From Paracoccus saliphilus (lineage in GTDB: Bacteria; Pseudomonadota; Alphaproteobacteria; Rhodobacterales; Rhodobacteraceae): 64,000 bases of DNA. The stretch spans positions 310,001 to 374,000 of the forward strand of contig QKYL01000001.1 of the NCBI GenBank assembly GCA_003255745.1, in the 5' to 3' direction. The position numbers were made by a program, and so were the translations under genes. Every line of letters starts with the position of its first letter. Positions within the stretch are counted from its first letter, which is position 1. Below are positions 9,013 to 19,968 of the stretch, in pieces. The notes beneath the pieces were generated by a model that was not told the origin of the DNA, searched no databases, and saw only the letters and a program-made list of their open reading frames with translations.

Positions 9013-9717
9013 GTGACCCGTTTCCCCCTCTCGAGACAGCTGACGCTTGACCTGACAACGCCGCCCGCCCATGCGCGGGCGGACTTCCTTCCTGCGCCCG
9101 CCAACCATGCGGCCTTGGCGGCGCTGGACCGCCCCCAGGACTGGCCGCAGGGGCGGATGCTGCTCATCGGCCCCGAAGGGTCGGGCAAGACCCACCTGGC
9201 GGCCTTCTGGGCAGCCGAAAATGGCGCGCGGCGGATTTCCGCAGCAGCGCTGCGCCCCGATGCCGCCGATCTGCTGGCGACCGAGGGCGGGGCGGTCGTG
9301 GTCGAGGACGCCGATCACGCGGGCTTTGCGGCAGGGGCTGAACAGGCGCTGTTCCACCTGTGGAACCTTTGCGCGCCGCGCGACTGCCTGCTGCTGCTGA
9401 CGGCGCGGACGCCGCCGCGGGACTGGGGCCTGGTGCTGCCGGATCTGCGCAGCCGGATGGATGCCATGCCGCAGGTGCATCTGGGCCCACCGGACGAGGC
9501 CCTGCTGGCCGCTGTGATGGTCAAGCTATTCGCGGACCGCCAGTTGTCCGTGCCGGCCGGGCTGATCGACTGGCTGGTGCTGCACACCGATCGCGACCTG
9601 GGTCTGGCACGCCGGCTGGTGACGGCCATGGACAATGCCGCGATGGCCCAGAAGGGCCCGGTGACCCGCCGCATTGCGGCAGAGCTTCTGGACAAGCTGA
9701 CCGAGCGTGACGCATGA
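9013..9717 (+). CDS. hdaA: HdaA-like DnaA-related regulatory ATPase
   Basis: A 234-residue AAA+ protein similar to the ATPase domain of DnaA. It begins with the QLTLDL clamp-binding-type motif (residues 9-14), as in Hda/HdaA, then Walker A GPEGSGKTH and Walker B VVVEDADHA, and it lacks DNA-binding domain IV. In alphaproteobacteria HdaA works with the sliding clamp to convert DnaA-ATP to DnaA-ADP and prevent over-initiation. Start codon is GTG at 9013 with GAGG upstream. Location between a permease and polyphosphate kinase is typical for Rhodobacteraceae. Confusion with DnaA is excluded by length. Confidence 0.88.
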   Translation: MTRFPLSRQLTLDLTTPPAHARADFLPAPANHAALAALDRPQDWPQGRMLLIGPEGSGKTHLAAFWAAENGARRISAAALRPDAADLLATEGGAVVVEDADHAGFAAGAEQALFHLWNLCAPRDCLLLLTARTPPRDWGLVLPDLRSRMDAMPQVHLGPPDEALLAAVMVKLFADRQLSVPAGLIDWLVLHTDRDLGLARRLVTAMDNAAMAQKGPVTRRIAAELLDKLTERDA

Positions 9718-9745
9718 TCCGGCCATCGCCGCAGACCGGATCACC

Positions 9746-11911
9746 ATGACACAAGCCGATTTTCTCCGTTCACCCTTCCCGGAACCCAAGGACCTGCCGG
9801 AGGGTCTGCCCGACGGCGGGGGGCGCTTTTTCAATCGTGAACTCAGCTGGCTGTCCTTCAACTGGCGGGTGCTGGACGAGGCGCGCAATCCCCGCGTGCC
9901 GCTGCTGGAACGGCTGCGCTTTGTGTCGATCAGCGCGACCAACCTGGATGAATTCTACACCGTGCGCGTTGCCGGCCTGCGCGAGCTGGTGCGTGAGGGA
10001 AACACCACCCCCTCAGATGACGGCCTGACCCCGGCCGAACAGCTGTCCCTGATCAACGCCGACGCCCGCCGGCTGATGGGCGCGCAGCAGGGCGTCTGGA
10101 ACGGGCTGCGGCGCGAAATGGAACAGGCCGGCATCGTCATCCTGTCCCGCCAGCGCCTCACCCGGGCCGAGGAAGAGTTCCTGCACGATCACTTCGAGAA
10201 CCGGGTCTTCCCGGTCCTGTCGCCCCTGGCCATCGACCCGGCACATCCCTTTCCGTTTATCCCCAACACGGGATTTTCGCTGGCGCTGGAACTGGCGCGC
10301 GAAACGGACGGGCGGCAGATGCAGGCGCTGCTGCCGATCCCCGCACAATTGCCGCGCTTTGTTCCCCTGCCGGGAGGCGAACGGTTCCTGCGGCTGGAAG
10401 ACCTGCTGCTGATGCATCTTTCCAGCCTGTTTCCCGGCTATCGCGACGTTGGTCACTGCAGCTTTCGCGTGCTGCGCGACAGCGATCTGGAGGTCGAGGA
10501 AGAGGCCGAGGATCTGGTCCGAGAATTCGAGACCGCGCTGAAGCGCCGCCGCCGGGGCAGCGTCATTCGCCTGAAGATCACTTCGGGTGCGCCCATGCGC
10601 CTGCGCCGCCTGATCATGGAGGAGCTTGAGGTCAGCCCCGACGAGGTTGTCGAGGTCCAAGGCCTTCTGGGCATGGCTGACCTGGCCGAACTGGTGCTGG
10701 ACAGCCGCCGCGACCTGATGTGGCCCACCTTCATCCCGCGCGTGCCGGAACGGGTTCAGGACCACGATGGCGACATGTTCGCTGCCATCCGGCAAAAGGA
10801 CATGCTGCTGCACCATCCCTACGAAACCTTTGACATGGTGGTGCGCTTTCTGGCGCAGGCGGCGCGCGACCCTGACGTGCTGGCGATCAAGCAGACGCTT
10901 TATCGCACCAGCCGCGACAGCCCCATCGTGGACGCCTTGTGCGAGGCGGCCGAGGCGGGCAAGTCGGTCACCGCGCTGGTGGAGTTGAAGGCCCGCTTTG
11001 ACGAAGCCGCCAATATCCGCCAGTCCCGCCGGCTGGAGCGGTCAGGTGCTCATGTCGTCTATGGCTTCGTCAACTACAAGACCCATGCCAAGATCAGCAC
11101 GATCGTCCGGCGCGAAGGCGACGGTCTGGTGACCTATACCCATTATGGGACCGGCAACTATCACCCCATCACGGCGCGCATCTATACCGACCTGTCGCTG
11201 TTCACCTGCAATCCGGCATTGGGGCGAGATGCGACCAAGGTCTTCAACTACTTGTCCGGATATGTTCAGCCGGCCGGTCTGGAAAACCTGTCAATTTCAC
11301 CCATCGACCTCAAGTCTCGGTTGATCGACCTGATCGGGCGCGAGGCGGAATATGCCCGCCAGGGACGCCCTGCGGCGATCTGGGCCAAGATGAACTCACT
11401 GATCGAAAAGGACGTGATCGAGGCGCTTTATGCCGCAAGCGCGGCGGGGGTGAAAATCAGCCTGATCGTGCGCGGCATTTGCGGAATACGTCCTGGCGTC
11501 AAGGGGTTGTCGGAAAACATTCGTGTAAAATCCATTGTCGGGCGATATCTGGAACATTCCCGCATCGTCTGCTTTGGCAGCGGCCACGGGTTGCCCTCGC
11601 CCAAGGGTCGGGTGTTCATCAGCTCTGCTGACTGGATGGACCGCAACCTGAACCGCCGGGTCGAGACGCTGGTCGAATGTGTCAACGAAACGGTCAAGGC
11701 GCAGATCGTCAACCAGGTCATGGCAGCCAACATGGCCGACGAGGCGCAAAGCTGGTTGTTGCAACCCGATGGCCGCTTTCTGCGATATCTTCCCGAAGGC
11801 CGTGACGACCTGTTCAACTGTCACCGCTTTTTCATGGAAAACCCGTCTTTGTCCGGACGGGGAACGGCCGGGGCTCGCGATGTCCCGGCGCTGACCCATT
11901 CGGCGGATTGA
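9746..11911 (+). CDS. ppk: polyphosphate kinase 1
   Basis: Makes inorganic polyphosphate from ATP. The protein (721 residues) has the N-terminal FFNRELSWLSFNWRVL block, a PHP-like middle and two phospholipase-D-like C-terminal domains. The histidine that becomes phosphorylated is in YKTHAKIS (about residue 447), and the second domain contains a matching NRRVETLVE region. I chose the ATG at 9746; a GTG at 9707, overlapping the hdaA stop, would add 13 residues and cannot be excluded. Together with the next gene (exopolyphosphatase) it forms a polyphosphate synthesis and breakdown pair. Confidence 0.95.
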   Translation: MTQADFLRSPFPEPKDLPEGLPDGGGRFFNRELSWLSFNWRVLDEARNPRVPLLERLRFVSISATNLDEFYTVRVAGLRELVREGNTTPSDDGLTPAEQLSLINADARRLMGAQQGVWNGLRREMEQAGIVILSRQRLTRAEEEFLHDHFENRVFPVLSPLAIDPAHPFPFIPNTGFSLALELARETDGRQMQALLPIPAQLPRFVPLPGGERFLRLEDLLLMHLSSLFPGYRDVGHCSFRVLRDSDLEVEEEAEDLVREFETALKRRRRGSVIRLKITSGAPMRLRRLIMEELEVSPDEVVEVQGLLGMADLAELVLDSRRDLMWPTFIPRVPERVQDHDGDMFAAIRQKDMLLHHPYETFDMVVRFLAQAARDPDVLAIKQTLYRTSRDSPIVDALCEAAEAGKSVTALVELKARFDEAANIRQSRRLERSGAHVVYGFVNYKTHAKISTIVRREGDGLVTYTHYGTGNYHPITARIYTDLSLFTCNPALGRDATKVFNYLSGYVQPAGLENLSISPIDLKSRLIDLIGREAEYARQGRPAAIWAKMNSLIEKDVIEALYAASAAGVKISLIVRGICGIRPGVKGLSENIRVKSIVGRYLEHSRIVCFGSGHGLPSPKGRVFISSADWMDRNLNRRVETLVECVNETVKAQIVNQVMAANMADEAQSWLLQPDGRFLRYLPEGRDDLFNCHRFFMENPSLSGRGTAGARDVPALTHSAD

Positions 11912-11948
11912 CGCATTGCCCCCTCCGGGGCAGGAAGCTGGCGACAAG

Positions 11949-13490
11949 ATGGCAAAAGGCGGAAAGATGAACGGTGTGCGGACCACCAGCGGTCAGACGA
12001 TCGAGCCATTCGGCAACAAGCTTCGCAAGCTGCCCAAGCGCGCCCTGAAGCGCGTCGGGGTCGTGGATGTCGGATCGAACTCGATCCGGCTTGTGGTGTT
12101 CGACGGGGCGGCGCGGTCGCCCGCGTATTTCTACAACGAAAAGGTCATGGCGGGGCTGGGGCAGGACATGGCCCGCAATGGCCGGCTGAACCCCAAGGGG
12201 ATCGAGCGCGGGTTTTCGGCGCTGGCCCGCTTTGCTGCCTTGGCCCGCAGCATGAATATCGAGCCGCTGACCTGCGTGGCGACCGCAGCCGTTCGCGAGG
12301 CAGAGGATGGACCCGCCTTCCAAGAGCGCGTCGAGCGTGAGACCGGCATGAAGATGTGGGTCATCGATGGCGAGGAAGAGGCCCGCCTGTCGGCACAAGG
12401 CGTGCTGCTGGGATGGCCCGATGCGAAAGGTCTGGTCTGCGACATCGGCGGCAATTCGCTGGAACTGGCCGAGGTCGAGGATGGCAAGGTGGGCCGGCGC
12501 GTCACCTCTTCGCTTGGACCATTCCGGCTGCAGCAGGTTCCCCCGGAAAAGCTGCGCGATCATATCGCCGGCATCCTGGCAAAGCTGGCCGGACAGATGG
12601 GGACGCATCACGAACGGATCTATCTGGTGGGCGGCTCGTGGCGGGCCATCGCGCGCCTGGACATGGAGCGCAGCGGCTATCCGATGACGGTGCTGCATGA
12701 ATATCGGATGACGCCCGATGCGGTGGCCAAGACTGTCGACTGGATCGGGCAGCACGACCTGAACACGCTGCGCAGCAGGGTCGGCATTTCGTCATCGCGC
12801 ATCGAACTGGTGCCGCTGGCCTCGCAGGTTCTGTCCCAACTGATCGAAGTTTTCGGGCCGAACGAACTGGCCGTGTCCAGCTATGGCATCCGCGAGGGGC
12901 TTCTTTACGAACACATGTCGGACACGCTGCGCCGCCGCGATCCGCTGATCGAGGCCGCGCGTTTCACTGAAAAGCAGATGGCGCGGCTGCCGGGTTTCGG
13001 CAAGAAGCTGTACCAGTTCCTGCTGCCCCTGTTCCCGGACCTGCCGCCTGAACGCGATCGGCTGTATCGCGCGGCCTGTCTTTTGCACGACACCGCATGG
13101 CGGGCGCATCCCGATTATCGCGCCGAGGCCTGCTTTGACAATGTGACCCGTGCGAACATGGCCGCGCTTAGTCATCCCGAACGGATATTCCTGGGGTTGG
13201 CTTTGCTTCACCGCTACAAGAACAGTCGCGCGCAATCCCAGATGGCGCCGCTGTTCGAGCTGCTGGACCCGGAGCAGATCCAGGAAGCCGAGATCCTGGG
13301 CAAGGCCATGCGCTTTGGCGCGATGTTCGCGATTGATGACCCCGCCGACGCCGCAAGCCTGCACATGGATTCAAGTGGTGTTCTGGAGTTGCGCCTGACC
13401 GGAACGGGTCGGCAGCTGATGGGCGAGGTCGCCGAGGCGCGTTTCCTATCCTTGTGCAAGTCGATGGGGCTCGACTGCAGGATCAGCTGA
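11949..13490 (+). CDS. ppx: Ppx/GppA family exopolyphosphatase
   Basis: Predicted to hydrolyse polyphosphate, or guanosine pentaphosphate, from chain ends. ASKHA fold: phosphate-1 motif VVDVGSNSIRLVVFDG near residue 38, phosphate-2 motif CDIGGNSLELAEV, and a C-terminal helical HD-like extension, giving 513 residues. Start placed at the ATG at 11949 (AGGAAG upstream); a TTG at 11916 and an ATG at 11967 are alternatives. It follows ppk by 37 bases. Whether the protein prefers polyP or pppGpp cannot be told from sequence. Confidence 0.9.
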   Translation: MAKGGKMNGVRTTSGQTIEPFGNKLRKLPKRALKRVGVVDVGSNSIRLVVFDGAARSPAYFYNEKVMAGLGQDMARNGRLNPKGIERGFSALARFAALARSMNIEPLTCVATAAVREAEDGPAFQERVERETGMKMWVIDGEEEARLSAQGVLLGWPDAKGLVCDIGGNSLELAEVEDGKVGRRVTSSLGPFRLQQVPPEKLRDHIAGILAKLAGQMGTHHERIYLVGGSWRAIARLDMERSGYPMTVLHEYRMTPDAVAKTVDWIGQHDLNTLRSRVGISSSRIELVPLASQVLSQLIEVFGPNELAVSSYGIREGLLYEHMSDTLRRRDPLIEAARFTEKQMARLPGFGKKLYQFLLPLFPDLPPERDRLYRAACLLHDTAWRAHPDYRAEACFDNVTRANMAALSHPERIFLGLALLHRYKNSRAQSQMAPLFELLDPEQIQEAEILGKAMRFGAMFAIDDPADAASLHMDSSGVLELRLTGTGRQLMGEVAEARFLSLCKSMGLDCRIS

Positions 13491-13523
13491 TCCCGCGGCG
13501 CCCTTTCTTTCTGACCCCAGCAA

Positions 13524-13549
13524 AAAGGGCGCCCCTTGGGGCGCCCTTT
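13524..13549. terminator. bidirectional terminator ppx/groEL
   Basis: A 12-bp self-complementary stem (AAAGGGCGCCCC and GGGGCGCCCTTT, two-base centre) between convergent ppx and groEL. It is preceded by AA and has T runs at the outer end, so it can act as an intrinsic terminator for both strands. Confidence 0.85.
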
Positions 13550-13575
13550 CCGTCTGCCGGTTGGCAGGGGGATGG

Positions 13576-15234
<1,659 letters not shown>

Positions 15235-15260
15235 TTATCGTTGAGGGAAAGGGTGCGAGA

Positions 15261-15548
15261 TCAGGCGATGACGCCCAGGATGTCGCTTTCCTTCATGATC
15301 AGCAGCTCTTCGCCATCGACCGTGACCTCGGTGCCCGACCACTTGCCGAACAGGACGCGGTCGCCCGTAGCAACCGAGGGAGCGATCAGCTCGCCCGAGT
15401 CCTTGCGCGCGCCTTCGCCGACCGCGATGATTTCGCCTTCGGCGGGCTTTTCCTTGGCGTTGTCCGGGATGATCAGACCGCCCTTGGTCTTTTCTTCCGA
15501 CTGGACGCGGCGGACCAGAACGCGGTCGTGCAGCGGTTTGAATGCCAT
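15261..15548 (-). CDS. groES: co-chaperonin GroES
   Basis: 10-kDa lid of the GroEL chamber, 95 residues. It starts [13 protein letters not shown], includes the mobile-loop segment [12 protein letters not shown], and ends ESDILGVIA. The ATG at 15548 fits the family N-terminus and has GGAG upstream; the longer frame would run through the CIRCE region. First gene of groESL. Confidence 0.98.
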   Translation of the reverse strand: MAFKPLHDRVLVRRVQSEEKTKGGLIIPDNAKEKPAEGEIIAVGEGARKDSGELIAPSVATGDRVLFGKWSGTEVTVDGEELLIMKESDILGVIA

Positions 15549-15586
15549 GTGAACACTCCGATGTCTCAGGTTACAGTGTTTCTCTG

Positions 15587-15613
15587 TTGGCACTCACCGG
15601 CGGCGAGTGCCAA
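15587..15613. promoter_or_regulatory. CIRCE operator (HrcA site)
   Basis: Perfect inverted repeat TTGGCACTC-N9-GAGTGCCAA, 39 bases upstream of groES. It differs from the CIRCE consensus TTAGCACTC-N9-GAGTGCTAA only by a compensated A-to-G/T-to-C change in each arm. HrcA bound here would block the adjacent promoter until heat shock. Confidence 0.95.
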
Positions 15614-15620
15614 TGCCGGT

Positions 15621-15649
15621 GATTTAGCCTTTGCTCACCCATCTGTCAA
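15621..15649 (-). promoter_or_regulatory. groESL vegetative promoter
   Basis: On the minus strand, a perfect -35 TTGACA (15644-15649) is followed after exactly 17 bases by TAAATC (15621-15626) as -10. The predicted transcription start falls at or next to the first base of the CIRCE repeat, the usual arrangement for HrcA repression. Confidence 0.8.
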
Positions 15650-15739
15650 CGGGGGTGCAGCGGATCGATGGCCCTGCGGGTGGTTTGGGATCGGTATCTG
15701 TGGCAGGTATCGGCAGCATCCATGAAGGAACCTTGCGCC

Positions 15740-16759
15740 ATGCGTCACGCCCTGCTTGCCATCCTGCTGATCGGGTCTTCCGCAGGTGCCACTCATGCAG
15801 CGCTATGCGAGGGCCAGAATCTGTTCCGGACCATGTCGGCCGAACAGGCCGACCAGATCGAGGCCGCGACCCGGAATGTTCCTTTCCGTCGTGGCCTTCT
15901 GTTCGAGGCGGTGCGGGGGGATCAGCGGATCATCCTGGTCGGCACCTATCATTTCGGTGATCCGCGCCATCAGCAGACGGTTGAACGGCTGCGCCCGCTG
16001 ATCGCGGATGCCGCCGCCCTTTATGTCGAGGCGGGGCCTGAGGAGGAGACACGCTTGACCCGCGCGTTGACCGAGGATCCGACCCTGATGGTCGACCCCA
16101 CCGGCCCGACACTGCCGGAAAGGCTCAGCCCGCCTGAATGGCAGGCGCTGTCGCAGGCCATGGTGGATCGCGGTACCCCTGCCGTTATCGTGTCGCGGAT
16201 GCGTCCGTGGTATGTCGCCATGATGCTGGGCATTTCGCCCTGCATGATCCGGATGATGGCCGAAGAGGGCGGAGAGACAGGGGGGCTTGACCACCTGCTG
16301 GTCAACGAGGCCGAGGCGGCCGGTGTCCCGGTCCGCGCGCTGGAACCTTGGGATACCGTCTTCACGCTGTTCACGGACATGACACCCGCGCAGGAACTGG
16401 ACATGATCCGCGCGGCGCTGCCCGCCGCAGCCCATGCAGATGACTATGCCGTGACGCTGACAGATGCCTATTTCGAAGAGGATGTCTGGAAGATCTGGGA
16501 ATTTGGCCGCTTCGACGCATATGCGAATTCGGGCCTGCCGCGGGAGCAGGTGGATCGCCAGATTGCCTTCGCGCAGACCCGGATGATGGACCAGCGCAAC
16601 CGGGACTGGATCGAGCCACTGACCGATGGTGCAACAGCTGCCGCCCAGGAAGGCAAACCGATCGTGGCGGCTTTCGGTGCCTTGCATTTGCCCGGAGAGC
16701 AGGGCGTCCTGAACCTGCTACGTCAGGACGGCTTTGCCATCACGCGCAAGCCGCGCTGA
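15740..16759 (+). CDS. TraB/GumN family protein, exported
   Basis: A 339-residue protein with a signal peptide (MRHALLAILLIGSSAGATHA) and the two signature segments of the TraB/GumN family: GTYHFGDPR near residue 70 and a C-terminal GALHLPGEQGVLNLL, each carrying a conserved histidine next to glycine. Members are thought to be metalloproteins related to Tiki-type proteases; the bacterial function is unproven. The start at 15740 is fixed by AAGGA nine bases upstream and by the signal peptide; upstream ATGs at 15668 and 15722 would spoil the signal. Confidence 0.8.
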   Translation: MRHALLAILLIGSSAGATHAALCEGQNLFRTMSAEQADQIEAATRNVPFRRGLLFEAVRGDQRIILVGTYHFGDPRHQQTVERLRPLIADAAALYVEAGPEEETRLTRALTEDPTLMVDPTGPTLPERLSPPEWQALSQAMVDRGTPAVIVSRMRPWYVAMMLGISPCMIRMMAEEGGETGGLDHLLVNEAEAAGVPVRALEPWDTVFTLFTDMTPAQELDMIRAALPAAAHADDYAVTLTDAYFEEDVWKIWEFGRFDAYANSGLPREQVDRQIAFAQTRMMDQRNRDWIEPLTDGATAAAQEGKPIVAAFGALHLPGEQGVLNLLRQDGFAITRKPR

Positions 16760-16785
16760 ATGCGCCGGCGTGCCGCCGCCCCATG

Positions 16786-19767
16786 TCACTGGCCATTCAG
16801 CACACCAAGCGCATGGGCCTGGTTTCCCTTTTGATAGGTGATGCGGCTGTCGCCGATGGCCGAGATGGTGCCGCCGTTGATCCGGTCCCCGATGCGCAGC
16901 GTCAGAACCCGACCGTTCGACAGCCGGACCAGTGCGCGGCTGGCCTGGCCTGCGCCAATGGTGCCGATGATCTGGGTGCTGTTCAGCCGGATGCCGTCCT
17001 TGACGGTCGCGCTGGCTGCGGCGTTGCCAATGGCAGTCTTTGGAACTGCGGCCACGACATCGGGCTCCTGGTCGACCTCCGGCGGTTGATAGCGCTGGTT
17101 GCGGGCTGCGGCTGCGCGCGCCTCGGCTTCGGCCTGGGCGCGGGCGCGGGCCTCTGCCGCGGCACGGGCCTGCGCCTCGGCACGGGCATCGGCGGCGGCC
17201 TGCGAGCGCGCGCGGGCTTCGGCCTGCGCCTGAAGTTCGGCATCCTGGCGCAACTGCTCGGCTTGGGCGGCCTGTGCTGCCTGTGCTTCGGCCGCGGCCC
17301 TGAGATCGGCCGAAGAGGGCGCGGCCGCGATGGCAGCAGCCACCGGCGTTGCGCTGGCCACCATGGCATTGGCGGCAAGCCCGCCCGTTGCGGCGGCAAC
17401 GGCCGCAGCGGTGGAACCGCCGCGCCGGGGCGGCAGGCTGGACGAGGTCAGCGCCGTCAGGGGCACGCTGCCTGGCCGCGCGGCACTGTCTTCGATGGCG
17501 GATGCGATTGCGGCGTCCACGGCGCCTGCGGACAGGCTGGCCGAATTTGCGGTGGCGGTGGCGCGCAGCGCGCCTGGTCGGCTGGCGGGACGGGCCGATC
17601 GCGACATGCCGGCCGCTGCGGACGGCGTGGCCGGTGCCGCAGCTGTCTGCTTGCTGCGGCCTTCCGGACGCTGTTCCTGCACCGCTTCGGCGACCGCCGA
17701 CTGAACAGCCTGCTGAGAGGGCGCGCGAACCGCGACAGGCTTGCGGGTCGGGCGGGCATCCGCCAGTTGAAAGACAAGGCCACGTTCTGCCTCTGACAGG
17801 CTGGTCGAGCCGGCCTGGGCGGTCCGCAGGTCGCGCAGCTGGCGCTGGATCAACCAACGCTCGGCCGCGGTCAGCCGCCGCGGGTCGGTTGTCTCGGCGG
17901 CGCTTCCCTCCTCCAAAAGGGAAAGGTCCTGCGGGCGCTGCGGCGGTCGTCCGGAAAGGGCCGGCGCCACGGCAGGCGCGGGGGCTGGCGTGGCCTCGGC
18001 GGGCGCTTCGGCTGGTGGGCGGGCGGGGCGGCTTGGGCTGGGCGGACGTACCGCAGCAGGCGCAGGGGTTTCGTCGGCACGCGCTGCAGGTGCCGGGACG
18101 GCTGCGGGACGTTGCGCTGGCCGGGAGGGAGGACGGGACGCGGTCACGGGCGCGGGTGCCGTACCGGCTTCGAAGGGCAGAGGGTTTGACGGAACAACCG
18201 GGCGACTGTCCGGTGCCGCGGGTGCGGCGGCGGCCACGGGCGCGGCGCGCGGCGGCCGGGGCGAACGGGCCAACGGGGGCGCGGGCGGCGTTGCGGCGGA
18301 CGCCGGTTCATTGGCAGCGGGCGTGGCTGTGGATGGTGTGCCATCGGGTGCCGGTTCAGGACGTGCAGGCAGCAGGGCAGAGCTTATCGTGGCGGCTTCC
18401 CGGGCAGAGGCGGGCACGGGCGCAGCCGCAACCGCTGTTTCGGCTGGTGCGGGTGCCGCCGCGATTGCCGTCGCGGGTGCAGGTTCCGCGCTGACCGTGG
18501 TCGCAGCCTCGGCAGGAAGGGGAGTGGTGCTCGGCTGAGCCGGACTTTCACCCAGCGCCTCGGCCAAGGCGCGGGACAGGGCATCCTGCTCTTCCACCGT
18601 TGCCGTGGCAGGCGCCTGCGCGGTTTCCGCGACGGCGTCCTGGTCTGGTGTGGCCGTGGCCTGGGGCTGGACCGGGGCCGGCTGCATGCGCCTGGCTTCG
18701 GTCACGGTCAGGGGTTCGGCGGCTGGTTCCTCGGCGGAAACCGACGGCTCAGCCGGAGCGGGTTGAGCTGCCGGTGCGTCGACAACCGCCTGCGTGTCGG
18801 ACTGCCCCCCCAGAAAGACCAGCGCCAGAACCAGCACCAGGAACAGCCCGCCGACCAGAACGGGAAGGCGGGCCGGGTCCAGGTGCCGCAGCCGATCGGC
18901 CAAGGTCGGGCTAGCCGTTGGGGCTGATGCATCGGTCCGCTTCTGCGCGCGGGCGCTGGCCGCGCGGCTGTGGACCGCCTCGGCGCGGGGAGGCAGGCGC
19001 TTGGCTGTCAGCGGGCCGGATTGACCATGCCGGATAACCGGGCCTGCCGGGATCTCGGCGGTCGCGCCCGGATCAGGGTTCACCTCGGCCGGCGCCGTGG
19101 CCGGGTGGTCGGGCAGGGCGGTTGACCACGCAACATGAGGGGTGACGCGTGAAACGATCACGGCTGGTGCTGTCGGGGCGGCCATGCCGTCACCTTCAAT
19201 GACCGGTGCGGTAACTTTGGCCTGGCTCAGGTCCGGTTCGCTGAAGGGGCGGCGGTTGAACTGTTCCTGCGCCAGGCGCGAGGGACCGAAATCCGGTTGC
19301 CCGTCAAAGCGATCATCGCCCGGCCGCGCCTGGAAGCCTGACGGCCGAAAGCCTTGGGCGCGGGCAAATTCCTCGGCTTCTTCCAGGGTGCGACGCGCGA
19401 CGGCGGCGACCCGCAGCGTCTCGATGTCGCCATTCGGGGCAGGGCACCAGTCAAAGGCCAGCTCCTCGGCCCGGTAGGGAGTCAGCCCCTCCAGAGCGCG
19501 GGCAACGGTGGCCGCCGTGTCCGACCCGAAGGGCACCGTCAACGTGGTATACAGGATCTGGTCGTCCGGGATCACCAGCACCGTGTCCAGCTCGCCCGCC
19601 TGGCCGCCCGCCTCGTCGCGCAGCGCGTTCAGCACCGAAGCAAGGTCGCGGCCGGCAAAGCGCGCCTGACCCAGCGGCCGCCAGCTGCGTCCTTCGCGCC
19701 GTTCAAGCTGAACGGCTTCCTGGGTGAAGCTCATGGCGAATTCGGGAGGCGCGGCTCGCTGGTTCAT
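16786..19767 (-). CDS. large bitopic Ala/Pro-rich protein, GspL-like start, PilP-like end
   Basis: About 993 residues. Residues 12-150 resemble the cytoplasmic actin-like part of GspL/PilM proteins (LDTVLVIPDDQILYTTLTVP, then a helical segment with LTPYRAEELAFDW). After a proline-rich linker a single membrane span lies at about 301-321. The large periplasmic part is low-complexity Ala/Pro, then an Ala/Arg/Gln-rich probable coiled coil (about 822-890), and a compact C-terminal domain (909-993) with RVLTLRIGDRINGGTISAIG, resembling PilP/GspC pilotin-type domains. Such genes are often mislabelled as translation initiation factor 2 because of low complexity. No other secretion or pilus gene lies nearby. 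The start is uncertain: ATGs at 19833, 19812 and 19734 are also possible and none has a good ribosome site. Confidence 0.65.
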   Translation of the reverse strand: MNQRAAPPEFAMSFTQEAVQLERREGRSWRPLGQARFAGRDLASVLNALRDEAGGQAGELDTVLVIPDDQILYTTLTVPFGSDTAATVARALEGLTPYRAEELAFDWCPAPNGDIETLRVAAVARRTLEEAEEFARAQGFRPSGFQARPGDDRFDGQPDFGPSRLAQEQFNRRPFSEPDLSQAKVTAPVIEGDGMAAPTAPAVIVSRVTPHVAWSTALPDHPATAPAEVNPDPGATAEIPAGPVIRHGQSGPLTAKRLPPRAEAVHSRAASARAQKRTDASAPTASPTLADRLRHLDPARLPVLVGGLFLVLVLALVFLGGQSDTQAVVDAPAAQPAPAEPSVSAEEPAAEPLTVTEARRMQPAPVQPQATATPDQDAVAETAQAPATATVEEQDALSRALAEALGESPAQPSTTPLPAEAATTVSAEPAPATAIAAAPAPAETAVAAAPVPASAREAATISSALLPARPEPAPDGTPSTATPAANEPASAATPPAPPLARSPRPPRAAPVAAAAPAAPDSRPVVPSNPLPFEAGTAPAPVTASRPPSRPAQRPAAVPAPAARADETPAPAAVRPPSPSRPARPPAEAPAEATPAPAPAVAPALSGRPPQRPQDLSLLEEGSAAETTDPRRLTAAERWLIQRQLRDLRTAQAGSTSLSEAERGLVFQLADARPTRKPVAVRAPSQQAVQSAVAEAVQEQRPEGRSKQTAAAPATPSAAAGMSRSARPASRPGALRATATANSASLSAGAVDAAIASAIEDSAARPGSVPLTALTSSSLPPRRGGSTAAAVAAATGGLAANAMVASATPVAAAIAAAPSSADLRAAAEAQAAQAAQAEQLRQDAELQAQAEARARSQAAADARAEAQARAAAEARARAQAEAEARAAAARNQRYQPPEVDQEPDVVAAVPKTAIGNAAASATVKDGIRLNSTQIIGTIGAGQASRALVRLSNGRVLTLRIGDRINGGTISAIGDSRITYQKGNQAHALGVLNGQ

Positions 19768-19968
19768 GGGTGGTTCGCTGCTCGATTTTTGCACCACGCG
19801 ATGCTTGCGCATGATGTCGTTGACCTTGACCATCACTACCGCAAATTGTGGAACGTTGAAAGAAGAACTGGCACATCTGTGATCGCTTTCGGCGCTGCCG
19901 GGGCTAGGCGATTCCCACACGCCGGGGCATGAAGATGGCACCAGGCGAGCGATCAGAAAGGATCCCCC

